NCBI RefSeq assembly: GCF_032594935.1
Contig: NZ_CP118734.1
Coordinates: 1,826,001 to 1,890,000 of the forward strand
Source: Streptococcus sp. 29892
GTDB lineage: Bacteria; Bacillota; Bacilli; Lactobacillales; Streptococcaceae
DNA length: 64,000 bases
Direction: 5' to 3'
Shown one piece after another: positions 29,146-37,728 of the stretch. Both the position numbers and the translations under genes were made by a program. How positions within the stretch are numbered: position 1 is the stretch's first letter; the number at the start of each line of letters is the position of its first letter. The notes below the pieces were generated by a model that was not told where the DNA came from, searched no databases, and saw nothing but the letters and a program-made list of their open reading frames with translations.

Positions 29146-29173
29146 AAAAGCCCGATTTTTCGGGCTTTTTTGA
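29146..29173 (+). terminator. tRNA-Cys terminator
   Basis: AAAGCCCGA pairs with TCGGGCTTT around TTTT, followed by TTTT. Confidence 0.85.
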
Positions 29174-29246
29174 TTTGTTATTTGGTAAAATTCGGTAAAA
29201 ACAGAAAAAAGTTTTGGACAAATTTTGGACACCCAAAATAACAACA
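29150..29246 (-). pseudogene. Possible 3' remnant of a tyrosine integrase
   Basis: Between the nusG and tRNA-Cys terminators the minus strand reads GVQNLSKTFF and continues ILPNNKSKKPEKSGF to a stop inside the tRNA terminator. Tails like GVQNLSKT running into a tRNA-linked terminator are common at the ends of phage and ICE integrase genes of streptococci. Only about 30 codons remain; this is suggestive, not proven. Confidence 0.3.
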
Positions 29247-29277
29247 AACTCCCCACAGCTTGTCGCTATGAGGAGCA
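29247..29277 (-). terminator. nusG terminator
   Basis: On the minus strand CTCCTCA pairs with TGGGGAG over an inner AGC/GCT, followed by TTTGTTGTTATTTT. Confidence 0.65.
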
Positions 29278-29285
29278 TGGATATA

Positions 29286-29825
29286 TTACAACTCAGCAAT
29301 CTGGCTCAAGTTAACTTCAGCAATGGTATCATTACCAAACATAGAGATGACCATTTTGACCTTGTTGTTGTCGATTTCTGTGATTTTACCTGTGTAGTCG
29401 GTGAAGGCTCCGTCGATGATACGAACAGTGTCTCCAACTTTGACATCAATATCAAATTCTTGCACGGTTTGACCCATAGATACCAAGATTTGACGGATTT
29501 CTTCTTCCAAAAGTGGTGTTGGTTTTGAACGGTTACCGTGTGAACCCACGAAACCTGTAACGTTTGGCGTGTTACGCACTACAAACCAAGCTTCGTCGGT
29601 CATGACCATTTCCACCAAAACGTAACCTGGGAAACGATTTTCTTCTACTTCCTTAACCTCACCATTTTTCTCAACTTGAACGGTCTGGGTAGGAATTTCT
29701 ACACGAAGAATGTTTTCCAACATGTTATAGGTATGAGCGCGTTGGAGCAAGTTCTCCTTGACCTTGTTCTCATATCCTGAATAAGTTTGCAAAACAAACC
29801 AGCCCTTATCAAAACTATCGTACAT
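29286..29825 (-). CDS. nusG: Transcription termination/antitermination factor NusG
   Basis: 179 residues from the ATG at 29825, with GGAAG upstream; an earlier in-frame ATG is inside the leader. The N-terminal domain starts KGWFVLQTYSGYENKVKENL and the C-terminal KOW motif is VKVGDTVRIIDGAFTDYTG. It binds RNA polymerase and ribosomal S10/Rho partners. It follows secE, but a strong hairpin lies between them. Confidence 0.96.
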   Translation of the reverse strand: MYDSFDKGWFVLQTYSGYENKVKENLLQRAHTYNMLENILRVEIPTQTVQVEKNGEVKEVEENRFPGYVLVEMVMTDEAWFVVRNTPNVTGFVGSHGNRSKPTPLLEEEIRQILVSMGQTVQEFDIDVKVGDTVRIIDGAFTDYTGKITEIDNNKVKMVISMFGNDTIAEVNLSQIAEL

Positions 29826-29867
29826 TTTAACTTCCTTTCTATGGAACCACTGCATTTTTAGACGCTA

Positions 29868-29893
29868 AAAAAAGCCCGAAGGCTTTCGCTTTT
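29868..29893 (-). terminator. Terminator-like hairpin between secE and nusG
   Basis: Minus strand AAAGCC-TTCG-GGCTTT followed by TTTT. Only about 45 bases remain before nusG, too few for an obvious promoter, so partial readthrough or attenuation is implied. Confidence 0.7.
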
Positions 29894-29934
29894 CTTTATT
29901 ATATCACTTCCATTTTACAAATGGCAAGTGTTTT

Positions 29935-30111
29935 CTAGAAAAGATTAATAAGACTCACCAAACCACGTGACAAAATCAAGTCAAAGAGGTAGATTATCGC
30001 CACGAAAAATGCTGTGTATTGCATCACAGAAGCGAAATCCTTCCAGCTCTGCTTACGAGTTGGCCAGGCGGTCTTTTTTAAAATACGAACAATATCTTTC
30101 AAAAATTTCAC
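29935..30111 (-). CDS. secE: Preprotein translocase subunit SecE
   Basis: 58 residues starting with GTG at 30111 (AGGAG seven bases upstream). A basic N-terminal region contains KKTAWPTRKQSW, the conserved amphipathic segment before the single membrane helix (about 29-48) of Gram-positive SecE. It holds SecY in the translocon. It lies between rpmG and nusG, the usual order. Confidence 0.92.
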   Translation of the reverse strand: MKFLKDIVRILKKTAWPTRKQSWKDFASVMQYTAFFVAIIYLFDLILSRGLVSLINLF

Positions 30112-30120
30112 GCGCTACTC

Positions 30121-30273
30121 CTATCTGGTTTCCTTGTGAACGGTGTATTGTCCACAATGTTTACAAAATTTATTTACTTCTAACCGTGTTGGCTTGGGAT
30201 TACTCGACAAACTAATCGAATAGTTGCGAGAACCACAAACAGTACAGGCTAGGCTTGCTTTTTTTAGTGCCAT
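30121..30273 (-). CDS. rpmG: 50S ribosomal protein L33
   Basis: 50 residues: [18 protein letters not shown] at the N-terminus and [15 protein letters not shown] at the C-terminus, with both CxxC zinc-binding pairs intact. This is the zinc-containing L33 paralogue typically encoded before secE. It lies 10 bases upstream of secE and 33 bases after the PBP2a gene. Confidence 0.93.
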   Translation of the reverse strand: MALKKASLACTVCGSRNYSISLSSNPKPTRLEVNKFCKHCGQYTVHKETR

Positions 30274-30306
30274 AAAGCCCTCCATCTTTCTCATTTTATC
30301 ATGTTT

Positions 30307-32526
30307 CTAAGGATTTGACAACTCCTCAAACCAAGTTGTAACCGTATCCCAAAGAGATTTAGCCCTCTCAGGCAACTGGGCATCAATCAAATTTTGCTTG
30401 GTTTGCTCAATCAGATTACGAGCTTGATCGGAGATCTCCTGTACCTGCTCCTGGCTAATGCCAACCTCAGACTGTGTCGCTGGTTCTTCTGCTACCTCCA
30501 CAATTCCATTTTGCACATAGGCATTCTCAACATCAAAAGGAGTTCCCGCAGTATAGGGAAGTATGGAATTGGCCACCGTTTGAAAAACTGCCGGTGCCAT
30601 CCAATAGCTACCACTGTCGATATAATGGTTTTCATCCGTCTGCTCAAAACCAACCCACTGACTAATAACCAAATCTGGCGTGTAGGCAATGTGCCACTGG
30701 TCATTGACCAAATCCACATTAAAGCTGGTTTCCGTCGTTCCCGTCTTACCAGCCAAGTAGTAATTTGCCGCATCAGCTGTTACACCTGTACCGTTTGTAA
30801 ATGTTCCCAACATCATTGAAGTCATCTTATCAGCCACCGACCGATCAAGAACCTTAGTACTGGTTTCACGGTGCTCTGCCAGAACCTTACCGCTAGCTGT
30901 TTCGATTCGAGTAATCAAGTGAGCGTCTTTCATGACACCCTTATTAGCAAAGACAGCATAGGCCTGGGCCATTTGTAGAGGATTAGTTTCCACACCCGAA
31001 CCAATTGAAACACCCAAGACCTTTTCGACTTCATCCATGTTCAGACCGAACTTTTTCCCATATTCGAAGGCCTTGTCAATGCCCAAGGTGTTCACTATGT
31101 AGGCTACTGGCAAATTGTAAGAAAGAGCCAAAGCTTGATACATTGGAATAGTGTCCGAGGTAGAACGATCGTAGTTATGTAAAGTGTAATCGCCATAGGT
31201 TTCCGTATGGTTATCCAAAGCCATGTCTGTGGACCAGCCCGCAGCCACCGCAGGTGCATAGGCTACAAGAGGCTTAATGGTTGACCCAGGACTTCTCTGC
31301 CCCTGTGTCGCAAAGTTAAAGGTTCTAAAGTCTGCATCTTCTGCACTGTTGACACGACCAACCAAGGCACGCACACCACCTGTCTGAGGATCAAGAGCCA
31401 CACTGGCAGCCTGGGCATAGGTCCCATCATAGTTGGAGGATGGGAACATACTTTCATCATCAAAAATGACCTGCATACTAGCCTGCGAATTTTGGTCCAT
31501 CTCCGTGTAGATCCGATAGCCGTTGTTAATGATGTCCGATTCTTTCAAACCATATCTATCAATGGCCTCCGCAATGACCGCATCAAAATAAGATGGGTAG
31601 GAATAGTTACTCTGTTTTCCTGAATAAGTGTCAGCCAATTGACTAGCCAAATCAACCTGAAAGCCCGCATCCGCCGTTGCCTGATCAATGACTCCAGCAT
31701 CTACCATGGCTTGCAAAATAGTATCCCGACGATTGGTCGCATTCTCAATTGAGTAATAGGGATTGTAAATCTCCGGACCTTTCAACATGCCTGCTAGTAA
31801 AGCGGATTGCTCAATCGACAAATCACTAGCTGAAATCCCAAAATACTTTTGACTGGCGTCTTCCACCCCCCAGACCCCATTACCAAAATAAGCATTGTTG
31901 AGGTACATGGTTAGGATTTCCTGCTTGCTATATTTTTTATTGATTTCAAGGGCAAGGAAATATTCTCTGGCCTTCCGACTGATGGTCTGGTCCTGGGTCA
32001 AAAAGGCATTCTTGGCCAACTGCTGCGTAATGGTTGAACCACCACCTGAACGTCCCAAGGTCAAGACCGCTAGAATAGTCCGCTGATAGTTAATTCCTGA
32101 GTTTTTATAAAAACTCCTATCTTCCGTCGCGATGACGGCATTTTCCATATGATCCGAAATCGCATCCAGCTCCACATAGGTGCCTTTTTGACCAGACAAG
32201 GTGCCTGCTTCCGCTCCATCCTTATCGTAGATAATGGTGGTAGCCTTGAGAGCTTCCTGTAAATCCCCAACATTGGCTGTTTTGGCTAGGAAGAAGAGAT
32301 AACCACCTACGGTCAACACCATGACCCCAATCACAATCATTAAAATCTTAGTCAACTGATAGCGACGCCAAAACTTGCGAATCGGCTCTGGAATTCGTGA
32401 CTTCTTCTTTGCTTTTTCTAAAGATTTACCACTTCCTCGACGGCTACGACGAGGATATTCTTCCTGCTCAGCCTGAAAGTCCTCTGGTACATCAATCGGT
32501 TGATACTCTAAATCATCTCTGTCCAT
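30307..32526 (-). CDS. pbp2A: Bifunctional penicillin-binding protein 2a
   Basis: 739 residues from ATG 32526. A basic, charged cytoplasmic tail is followed by one membrane helix (about 60-82), then the GT51 glycosyltransferase domain (ATEDRSFYKNSGI with the catalytic Glu, GGSTITQQLAKN). The transpeptidase domain follows, with SPGSTIKPL (active Ser), SYNLP and KTGTTE. Class A enzymes polymerise and crosslink peptidoglycan outside the membrane. An upstream frame to 32568 lacks a site. It is followed by rpmG-secE-nusG, the common streptococcal order. Confidence 0.94.
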   Translation of the reverse strand: MDRDDLEYQPIDVPEDFQAEQEEYPRRSRRGSGKSLEKAKKKSRIPEPIRKFWRRYQLTKILMIVIGVMVLTVGGYLFFLAKTANVGDLQEALKATTIIYDKDGAEAGTLSGQKGTYVELDAISDHMENAVIATEDRSFYKNSGINYQRTILAVLTLGRSGGGSTITQQLAKNAFLTQDQTISRKAREYFLALEINKKYSKQEILTMYLNNAYFGNGVWGVEDASQKYFGISASDLSIEQSALLAGMLKGPEIYNPYYSIENATNRRDTILQAMVDAGVIDQATADAGFQVDLASQLADTYSGKQSNYSYPSYFDAVIAEAIDRYGLKESDIINNGYRIYTEMDQNSQASMQVIFDDESMFPSSNYDGTYAQAASVALDPQTGGVRALVGRVNSAEDADFRTFNFATQGQRSPGSTIKPLVAYAPAVAAGWSTDMALDNHTETYGDYTLHNYDRSTSDTIPMYQALALSYNLPVAYIVNTLGIDKAFEYGKKFGLNMDEVEKVLGVSIGSGVETNPLQMAQAYAVFANKGVMKDAHLITRIETASGKVLAEHRETSTKVLDRSVADKMTSMMLGTFTNGTGVTADAANYYLAGKTGTTETSFNVDLVNDQWHIAYTPDLVISQWVGFEQTDENHYIDSGSYWMAPAVFQTVANSILPYTAGTPFDVENAYVQNGIVEVAEEPATQSEVGISQEQVQEISDQARNLIEQTKQNLIDAQLPERAKSLWDTVTTWFEELSNP

Positions 32527-32678
32527 TACATACCTCTTTCTAATGAATTTTGTACCATTATACACCATTTCCTAAAAACTAGCAGAAAAAAGCCTGCGGC
32601 CACTTGTGACAACAGACAGAGAAAATTTTCCAAAAATATGATAAAATAGGGTCATTCTGAACAAGAAAAGGATATTCC

Positions 32679-33647
32679 ATGACACAAGTATATGATATTA
32701 CCATCATCGGTGGCGGACCAGTCGGTCTCTTCGCCGCTTTCTACGCCCACCTCCGTCAAGCCAAGGTCAAAATCATTGACTCCCTGCCCCAACTGGGTGG
32801 CCAACCCGCCATTCTCTATCCTGAAAAAGCTATTTTGGACATCCCAGCCTTTCCAAGTCTGACCGGACAGGAGTTGACCGACAACCTCCTTGCACAACTG
32901 GCGCCCTTTGACACTACCATCTGCCTCAATGAAACCCTGACTGCTATCGAACCTGGGGAAACCATTACCCTAAGGACCAACAAGGGCTGCCACCAGACCA
33001 AGACCCTGATTATCGCTATGGGTGGCGGGGCCTTCAAGCCACGTCCGCTGGAGATTGATGGTGCTGACAGCTTTGACAACGTCCACTACCACGTGTCTAA
33101 TATCCAGCAGTATGCCGACAAGGACATCGTCGTCTTGGGTGGCGGTGACTCTGCGGTCGACTGGTCTCTAGCCTTTGAAAAGATCGCCAAGACCACTCAG
33201 ATTGTCCACCGTCGTGACAATTTCCGAGCCCTTGAGCACAGCGTAGAGGAGCTCAAGCAGTCCAGCGTCACCATCCACACACCTTTTATCCCTAAAGGGC
33301 TTTCTGGGGAAAATGGCAGAGCTTCTAGCATTGATTTTGACAAGGTAAAGAGCGAGGACAAGCTGACCCTGTCTTTCGATCACCTCTTTGTCAACTACGG
33401 TTTCAAGTCATCTGTCGGTACGCTAAAAGAATGGGGATTGGAACTCAATCGCCACCGAATCATTGTCAACAGCAAGCAAGAAACCTCTGTCCCTGGTATC
33501 TATGCCATCGGTGACTGTTGCTTCTACGAAGGCAAAGTTGACCTGATTGCGACTGGACTGGGCGAAGCCCCAACCGCTGTTAACAATGCCATGAACTACC
33601 TCAATCCAAACGAAAAAGTGCAACCCAAGCACTCGACCAGCCTATAA
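32679..33647 (+). CDS. Ferredoxin/flavodoxin-NADP reductase (type 2 FNR)
   Basis: 322 residues. FAD loop IIGGGPVGLFAAFYAHLR (about 8-25) and NADPH loop VVLGGGDSAVDWSLAF (about 151-166). No CxxC redox pair of thioredoxin reductase is present, which identifies the YumC-type FNR. It ends with the FAD-binding YAIGDCCFYEGKVDLIATGLGEAP. It transfers electrons between NADPH and ferredoxin or flavodoxin in the cytoplasm. The pseudouridine synthase gene starts one base after its stop. Confidence 0.92.
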   Translation: MTQVYDITIIGGGPVGLFAAFYAHLRQAKVKIIDSLPQLGGQPAILYPEKAILDIPAFPSLTGQELTDNLLAQLAPFDTTICLNETLTAIEPGETITLRTNKGCHQTKTLIIAMGGGAFKPRPLEIDGADSFDNVHYHVSNIQQYADKDIVVLGGGDSAVDWSLAFEKIAKTTQIVHRRDNFRALEHSVEELKQSSVTIHTPFIPKGLSGENGRASSIDFDKVKSEDKLTLSFDHLFVNYGFKSSVGTLKEWGLELNRHRIIVNSKQETSVPGIYAIGDCCFYEGKVDLIATGLGEAPTAVNNAMNYLNPNEKVQPKHSTSL

Positions 33648-33648
33648 G

Positions 33649-34518
33649 ATGAAAATTGATATTCGTATTCCCCAAGCCTTTCCCCAACTGACTGTCAAGG
33701 AAGTCTTGGAAGATTATTTTCTCATTCCCAGAAAAATCCGCCACTTCCTCCGCACCAAGAAGCATGTCCGCGTCAACGGTGAGCTGATAAACTGGCAGAG
33801 TCCGATTACCGCAGGTGACTTGTTAGAATTGACCTTTGACCAGGAAGATTATCCTGAAAAAAGTATTCCTCTAGGACAGGCGGACTTGGTGGAGGAACTC
33901 TATCAGGATGAGCATTTGATTATCGTCAACAAGCCTGAAGGCATGAAAACCCACGGCAATGAACCGACGGAAATTGCCCTGCTCAACCATGTATCTGCCT
34001 ATGTCGGCCAGACCTGCTATGTGGTCCACAGACTTGATATGGAAACCAGCGGAGCCATTCTCTTTGCTAAAAATCCCTTTATCCTGCCCATTCTCAATCG
34101 GCTTTTGGAGGACAAGGTCATCTACCGTGACTACCTAGCCCTCTGCCAAGGCCAGCTAAGAAAGACAGACTGGATTATCACCGATAAAATTGGACGGGAC
34201 CGACACGACCGCAGAAAGCGGGTGGTCGATAACCGCAAGGGGCAGACTGCTCTTACCCAGGTCCACCTCTTGAAGACCCTTGGCAAAAATAGTCTGGTAT
34301 CCTGCCGCCTCCAGACAGGTCGGACCCACCAAATCCGAGTCCATCTAGCCCACCACGGTCATGCTCTAATCGGTGACCCTCTTTACAGTCAAGTCGCTGC
34401 CCCCCGCCTCATGCTCCACGCCCAAAAACTCAGACTAACCCACCCGCTGACCCTCGAAGAAATTAGTGTAGAAGCAAGGTCGGAGAGTTTTGAGAAGGTA
34501 GTGAGAAGTATGAAATAA
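33649..34518 (+). CDS. RluA-family RNA pseudouridine synthase
   Basis: 289 residues. An N-terminal S4-like RNA-binding region (about 15-75, [19 protein letters not shown]) precedes the catalytic domain with [16 protein letters not shown], whose Asp is the nucleophile, and [12 protein letters not shown]. The target uridine cannot be assigned from sequence. It is in one transcript with the FNR gene and ends at a hairpin. Confidence 0.9.
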   Translation: MKIDIRIPQAFPQLTVKEVLEDYFLIPRKIRHFLRTKKHVRVNGELINWQSPITAGDLLELTFDQEDYPEKSIPLGQADLVEELYQDEHLIIVNKPEGMKTHGNEPTEIALLNHVSAYVGQTCYVVHRLDMETSGAILFAKNPFILPILNRLLEDKVIYRDYLALCQGQLRKTDWIITDKIGRDRHDRRKRVVDNRKGQTALTQVHLLKTLGKNSLVSCRLQTGRTHQIRVHLAHHGHALIGDPLYSQVAAPRLMLHAQKLRLTHPLTLEEISVEARSESFEKVVRSMK

Positions 34519-34526
34519 ACAAATAC

Positions 34527-34560
34527 ACCCCCAGAGTTCTCATGCTCTGAGGGTGTTTTT
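34527..34560 (+). terminator. Bidirectional terminator between the pseudouridine synthase gene and the essC remnant
   Basis: ACACCCCCAGAG pairs with CTCTGAGGGTGT around an 8-base loop, followed by a T run on the plus strand. Confidence 0.85.
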
Positions 34561-34563
34561 TTA

Positions 34564-34963
34564 CTTGAAGCTCACTCGGAACCTCCTTGATGGACTCAGC
34601 CTGATCCAGACCTGACAGGTCTTCGTTGAGAATCTCATATTGACCGATGTCATTGATGGCATAGATGGTATGGTCCTCAATCCCCTGCTCATCCTTATCT
34701 GGCTGGTAATCAGCCCCAGACCAGGCAGACTGGAAGAGTTCATACACTTCATTGTTTCCGACCTGGAGGTAGCCACGACCCACCTGAGTAATCTCAGCCG
34801 CATCTGGCGTCTTAAGCATCTCCATGGAGTCGCTCCGATCTGCCACCTTGAGCGCCAGCTTGAAGCGGGAGTTGGAAATTGACCGCAAGTGAGAGAATAT
34901 AATACTGGATGACCTCTGAATTACCTGAACCCGCAGTTCCTATATTACTTTTTTTGAAAAATA
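34564..34963 (-). pseudogene. essC: essC fossil (type VIIb secretion ATPase)
   Basis: Two out-of-frame pieces on the minus strand. Upstream, codons 34873-34963 give [20 protein letters not shown], the first Walker A region of EssC with the catalytic Lys replaced by Asn. It is joined by deletion and frameshift to [20 protein letters not shown] and [20 protein letters not shown], which lie well downstream in intact EssC. It ends at [19 protein letters not shown]... before the terminator. The several hundred residues on either side are missing. It shows that a T7SS core gene once lay here or was copied in by recombination. Confidence 0.8.
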
Positions 34964-35080
34964 GCAGACCATTTCCAAGAGTGAAGTAAGTTTGGTAAGT
35001 CTAACTCTGTCATATCCATCAGCTCCACTTTGAAACAAGTCCAGTCTGATTGCTTATGTATCAAGGAAAAATCTACCTTT
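34964..35080 (-). other. Degenerate coding remnant upstream of the essC fossil
   Basis: The minus strand has an open stretch (VELMDMTELDLPNLLHSW...) from the promoter element at 35081 to a stop at about 34963. It may be more of essC or another T7SS gene; I cannot assign it. It has no convincing start. Confidence 0.3.
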
Positions 35081-35120
35081 CCATTATACCAAAAATCCAG
35101 ACAAGGTGACCCTGTCTGGA
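35081..35120 (-). promoter_or_regulatory. Module-boundary element: terminator followed by promoter (copy 1)
   Basis: Minus strand TCCAGACA...TGTCTGGA hairpin (35096-35120), a T run, then TTGGTATAATGGAAAGG (extended -10). The hairpin ends the DUF4176 transcript and the promoter would transcribe the essC remnant. A near copy lies at 39431-39469. Confidence 0.65.
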
Positions 35121-35303
35121 TAGAAATATCTTAGGTAGATTATTATCTATAACACCATAACCTGTCATAGTCATTCAAAGAATTGTATTCTGTTCTGTTT
35201 TTATAAATTTATGTATAGACTAAAGTAATAAGCTAGAACAAGCTACCTATGCATTAGATAAAAAAACACACCTCTACTTACCTCAAAATTAAAAGATTCG
35301 CTG

Positions 35304-35603
35304 TTAGATTGGCTTTCTAACCGTCCCTTTTTCAAGCTTCCCTCCATTTTGCTTAAACCAATTATCATAAAGCTCTCTAAATCTCTCCTCATCCTCATCT
35401 TGGTATCCTTCGAAAATAACTTTATCAATATTCTCTTCGTTAAAATAAAAAATTTTTTCCGGACTGAACCCCACTGGATACGCACAAGCAGAGTAATCAA
35501 AGTACACCTGTCCTTCACCTAGATCAACTATTGCTCCACGATTTAATATCATCATTTTTTGTCCACCTTCTTTCAAGTAGACAATACTGCCAATTGTTTG
35601 CAT
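35304..35603 (-). CDS. DUF4176 protein, T7SS effector-associated
   Basis: 99 residues. IGSIVYLKEGGQKMMILNRG at the N-terminus, FDYSACAYPVGF, then FFNEENIDKVIFEGYQDEDE-type acidic end (residues about 52-72) are DUF4176 hallmarks. Members occur in LXG toxin operons and, for characterised ones, act as cytoplasmic chaperones of the toxin. It has AGGAGG nine bases before the ATG and follows a DUF443-like gene by 14 bases. No full toxin is adjacent downstream. It resembles the protein encoded at 39501-39803. Confidence 0.8.
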   Translation of the reverse strand: MQTIGSIVYLKEGGQKMMILNRGAIVDLGEGQVYFDYSACAYPVGFSPEKIFYFNEENIDKVIFEGYQDEDEERFRELYDNWFKQNGGKLEKGTVRKPI

Positions 35604-35617
35604 TATTTCCTCCTCAC

Positions 35618-36220
35618 TTATATAAATGTTATCATCTCTATATCATCAGGCGCCATTGAAGCACCGCTTGAATTTAATAGCATCAAAAATAGTATAAATA
35701 CAACAACAATACCAAGGAGCTCTCCTATTAAAAAATAATAAGCACCTACAAATAGTATTGTGAATAAAAACAATATTGGAAATACCATCCTTTTAAAGTA
35801 GTTTCGTCTTGAAGACTTAGAAAATTCTATACGAACAATCTTCACTTCGGTAAATTCCACTGCTTGCTTCTTACTCCACAACAGCCTGGCTAAAAATAAC
35901 AGTACGCACACTCCTAGCATAATTGAACCTGCGATAAATTGGTTATAATTGGTATATACCAAAGAAAAACGTGTGAAAAAGATAGCGACTAGCGATGAAA
36001 CCAAATATGGCGAAATTTGTGGCTGTTTCTTGCTCACAAAAAATTTTGGTCCTTTTAATCGATAAACTCTCATAGGAAACCACCACACACTTGTCGGAAT
36101 CAACCAAGTCCAAATATGTGTGTCCAAGTCTAAAAGATAATAATCACTTCCCACTTGTAACTGACGGTAGCGTAGGTTTCCTACTTTTGTGATAATGTAG
36201 TTTTGTTCTGGTTCCTTCAA
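35618..36220 (-). CDS. DUF443-like five-TM protein, candidate T7SS immunity protein
   Basis: 200 residues. RYRQLQVGSDYYLLDLDTH (about 17-35) is the N-terminal motif of the DUF443 tandem five-TM family, followed by five predicted membrane helices. In Staphylococcus aureus a DUF443 protein (TsaI) protects against the membrane-depolarising T7SS toxin TspA, and paralogues stand in tandem. The same type of array is seen here. It lies 18 bases after a paralogue with no toxin between them, so it is an orphan copy. Confidence 0.75.
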   Translation of the reverse strand: MKEPEQNYIITKVGNLRYRQLQVGSDYYLLDLDTHIWTWLIPTSVWWFPMRVYRLKGPKFFVSKKQPQISPYLVSSLVAIFFTRFSLVYTNYNQFIAGSIMLGVCVLLFLARLLWSKKQAVEFTEVKIVRIEFSKSSRRNYFKRMVFPILFLFTILFVGAYYFLIGELLGIVVVFILFLMLLNSSGASMAPDDIEMITFI

Positions 36221-36238
36221 ATTAAGTCTCCGCTTCCT

Positions 36239-36871
36239 TTACTCTTTTAAAAATACTATTTCATCTATCGGCTTAATCGGAACAATTATATTATTTAAAA
36301 AATAATAGAAAATTGTTCCAAGAGCAATCAAGACTCCTACCAGTAAGTTCCCCTTTGTGATAAACCAATGTAGAAAATAGCCGTAAATTGTAAAAAGTAT
36401 GACAAATCCAAATAAACGTTGTAAATAGTATGAACGAATTACTGCTTGATTGTAACGAAATTGCACCATTTTTCTATTCTTTCCCACTTTAGCATCTTTC
36501 TGCCGTTGAAAACACTTTAGAGAAAAAGCAACGACATGTAGCAAGACCATCAACCCTATCGTTATTCTCACATTATCAATATATACCACTTCATAAAAGT
36601 TTTCAGGTAAAAGTCTTGTAAAAAGAGCAGAGGTCAGGGAGGCAATTATAATGGTCAATCCAAACCATCCCTTTTTGGATAACGCTGACTTTTTTCTAAA
36701 TTCATTATCTGAATCAATTTCATAGATAACAATCGGTCTTATCCAAATTAAAGATGGAAAAAAACAATATAACAAACTATCATCTAAATCAATCAAGTAT
36801 CTTTTACCTTTATAAACCAGTATCTTGTGCCGTATATAATTACTATTTTCAATATTAATCTTTTCACTCAA
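36239..36871 (-). CDS. DUF443-like five-TM protein, candidate immunity paralogue
   Basis: 210 residues, N-terminus with IRHKILVYKGKRYLIDLDDS (about 12-31), then five predicted membrane helices. It shares the layout with the proteins encoded at 35618 and 37102 but has diverged strongly. Just upstream (36885-36968) is a fragment nearly identical to the 3' end of the LXG toxin gene, so this gene appears to have been carried as part of a toxin-tail/immunity cassette. Function by analogy with TsaI only. Confidence 0.7.
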   Translation of the reverse strand: MSEKINIENSNYIRHKILVYKGKRYLIDLDDSLLYCFFPSLIWIRPIVIYEIDSDNEFRKKSALSKKGWFGLTIIIASLTSALFTRLLPENFYEVVYIDNVRITIGLMVLLHVVAFSLKCFQRQKDAKVGKNRKMVQFRYNQAVIRSYYLQRLFGFVILFTIYGYFLHWFITKGNLLVGVLIALGTIFYYFLNNIIVPIKPIDEIVFLKE

Positions 36872-36884
36872 TAATCTAACCTCC

Positions 36885-36968
36885 TCATAAAAAATATCCT
36901 ACATTTTTAAATGCCGTTCCTATATCAGAAAAAGTTTCATCCATATTCTATCCACAATCTTAACAACA
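36885..36968 (-). pseudogene. LXG toxin 3' tail remnant (copy A)
   Basis: Minus strand reads MDETFSDIGTAFKNVGYFL then stop, against MDETFSNIGTAFKNVGDFLW at the end of the full toxin at 37716. The DNA match to about 37729-37812 is close over some 84 bases, including past the reading-frame break. No toxin body precedes it. A direct repeat flanks the 37102-37728 immunity gene as a result. The stretch 36969-37101 holds nothing recognisable. Confidence 0.8.
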
Positions 36969-37101
36969 AAAATATTTTTGCACGTATAGACAATATGAAT
37001 GACATCATTTGTAAAATCGGGCAATTTTCCTATTGAATCACAGAAAATTACTTCTAACGAATGACCCAAAATTAATGCCAGTCATTGCATATATAAACAG
37101 T

Positions 37102-37728
37102 CTATTGATTTTCTTTAATTTCAACACTACTGACCTCTAATGGCATATGCATAAGGTTGTGAAAATAAAGAAGTAGAGCATTAAAGCCAATAGTCGTAAA
37201 AAATACCAAAATCGAACCTGTACGAAGAAACTCACTGACTAACCAAAAGTATAAAAGTACAAAACCTATCAACCCCGGGAGAACCTGTTTATAAAACGAT
37301 GTCAAGTTTGAATAGTAAATTTTTAAAGTATACTTCTCTCCATCTGACAGCTTTAACATGCGACTGATTAGTAATTTAGTACAAAACAAAATTAGTTGTG
37401 TCAACAAAATTAACAATAACAGTGTTTGCTTCGAAAAAATAAATGCATCCTTTGGAAAAAATCTAAAAATGAGCATTGTGGCAATAGGAGTAACCAGCCC
37501 AACTGTCACCTTTACTTGAGGAGCTCTTTTTTCTTTTCTAACTACTCTTTGATTTATTTTTTGGGCTTTCATTGGGAAAAGACCTACAATCCCAGGGAAA
37601 AACCATAATAATGGATTAGCATCCAAATCAATCAAATAATATTCCTCATTTATCTGAAGTTCACGATAACGGGGATTATTAATTTTCCTTGTCTTGTATA
37701 CGGTAACTGTATTTATTAATTTCCCCAT
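37102..37728 (-). CDS. DUF443-like immunity protein paired with the LXG toxin
   Basis: 208 residues. NPRYRELQINEEYYLIDLDA (about 18-37) is the DUF443 motif; five predicted membrane helices follow. The ATG overlaps the toxin stop by 13 bases with AGGAG inside the toxin gene, so the two are translationally coupled, as expected for a cognate toxin and immunity pair. The predicted location is the cytoplasmic membrane, the expected site of action of a glycine-zipper toxin. Cognate status is inference from position. Confidence 0.78.
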   Translation of the reverse strand: MGKLINTVTVYKTRKINNPRYRELQINEEYYLIDLDANPLLWFFPGIVGLFPMKAQKINQRVVRKEKRAPQVKVTVGLVTPIATMLIFRFFPKDAFIFSKQTLLLLILLTQLILFCTKLLISRMLKLSDGEKYTLKIYYSNLTSFYKQVLPGLIGFVLLYFWLVSEFLRTGSILVFFTTIGFNALLLYFHNLMHMPLEVSSVEIKENQ

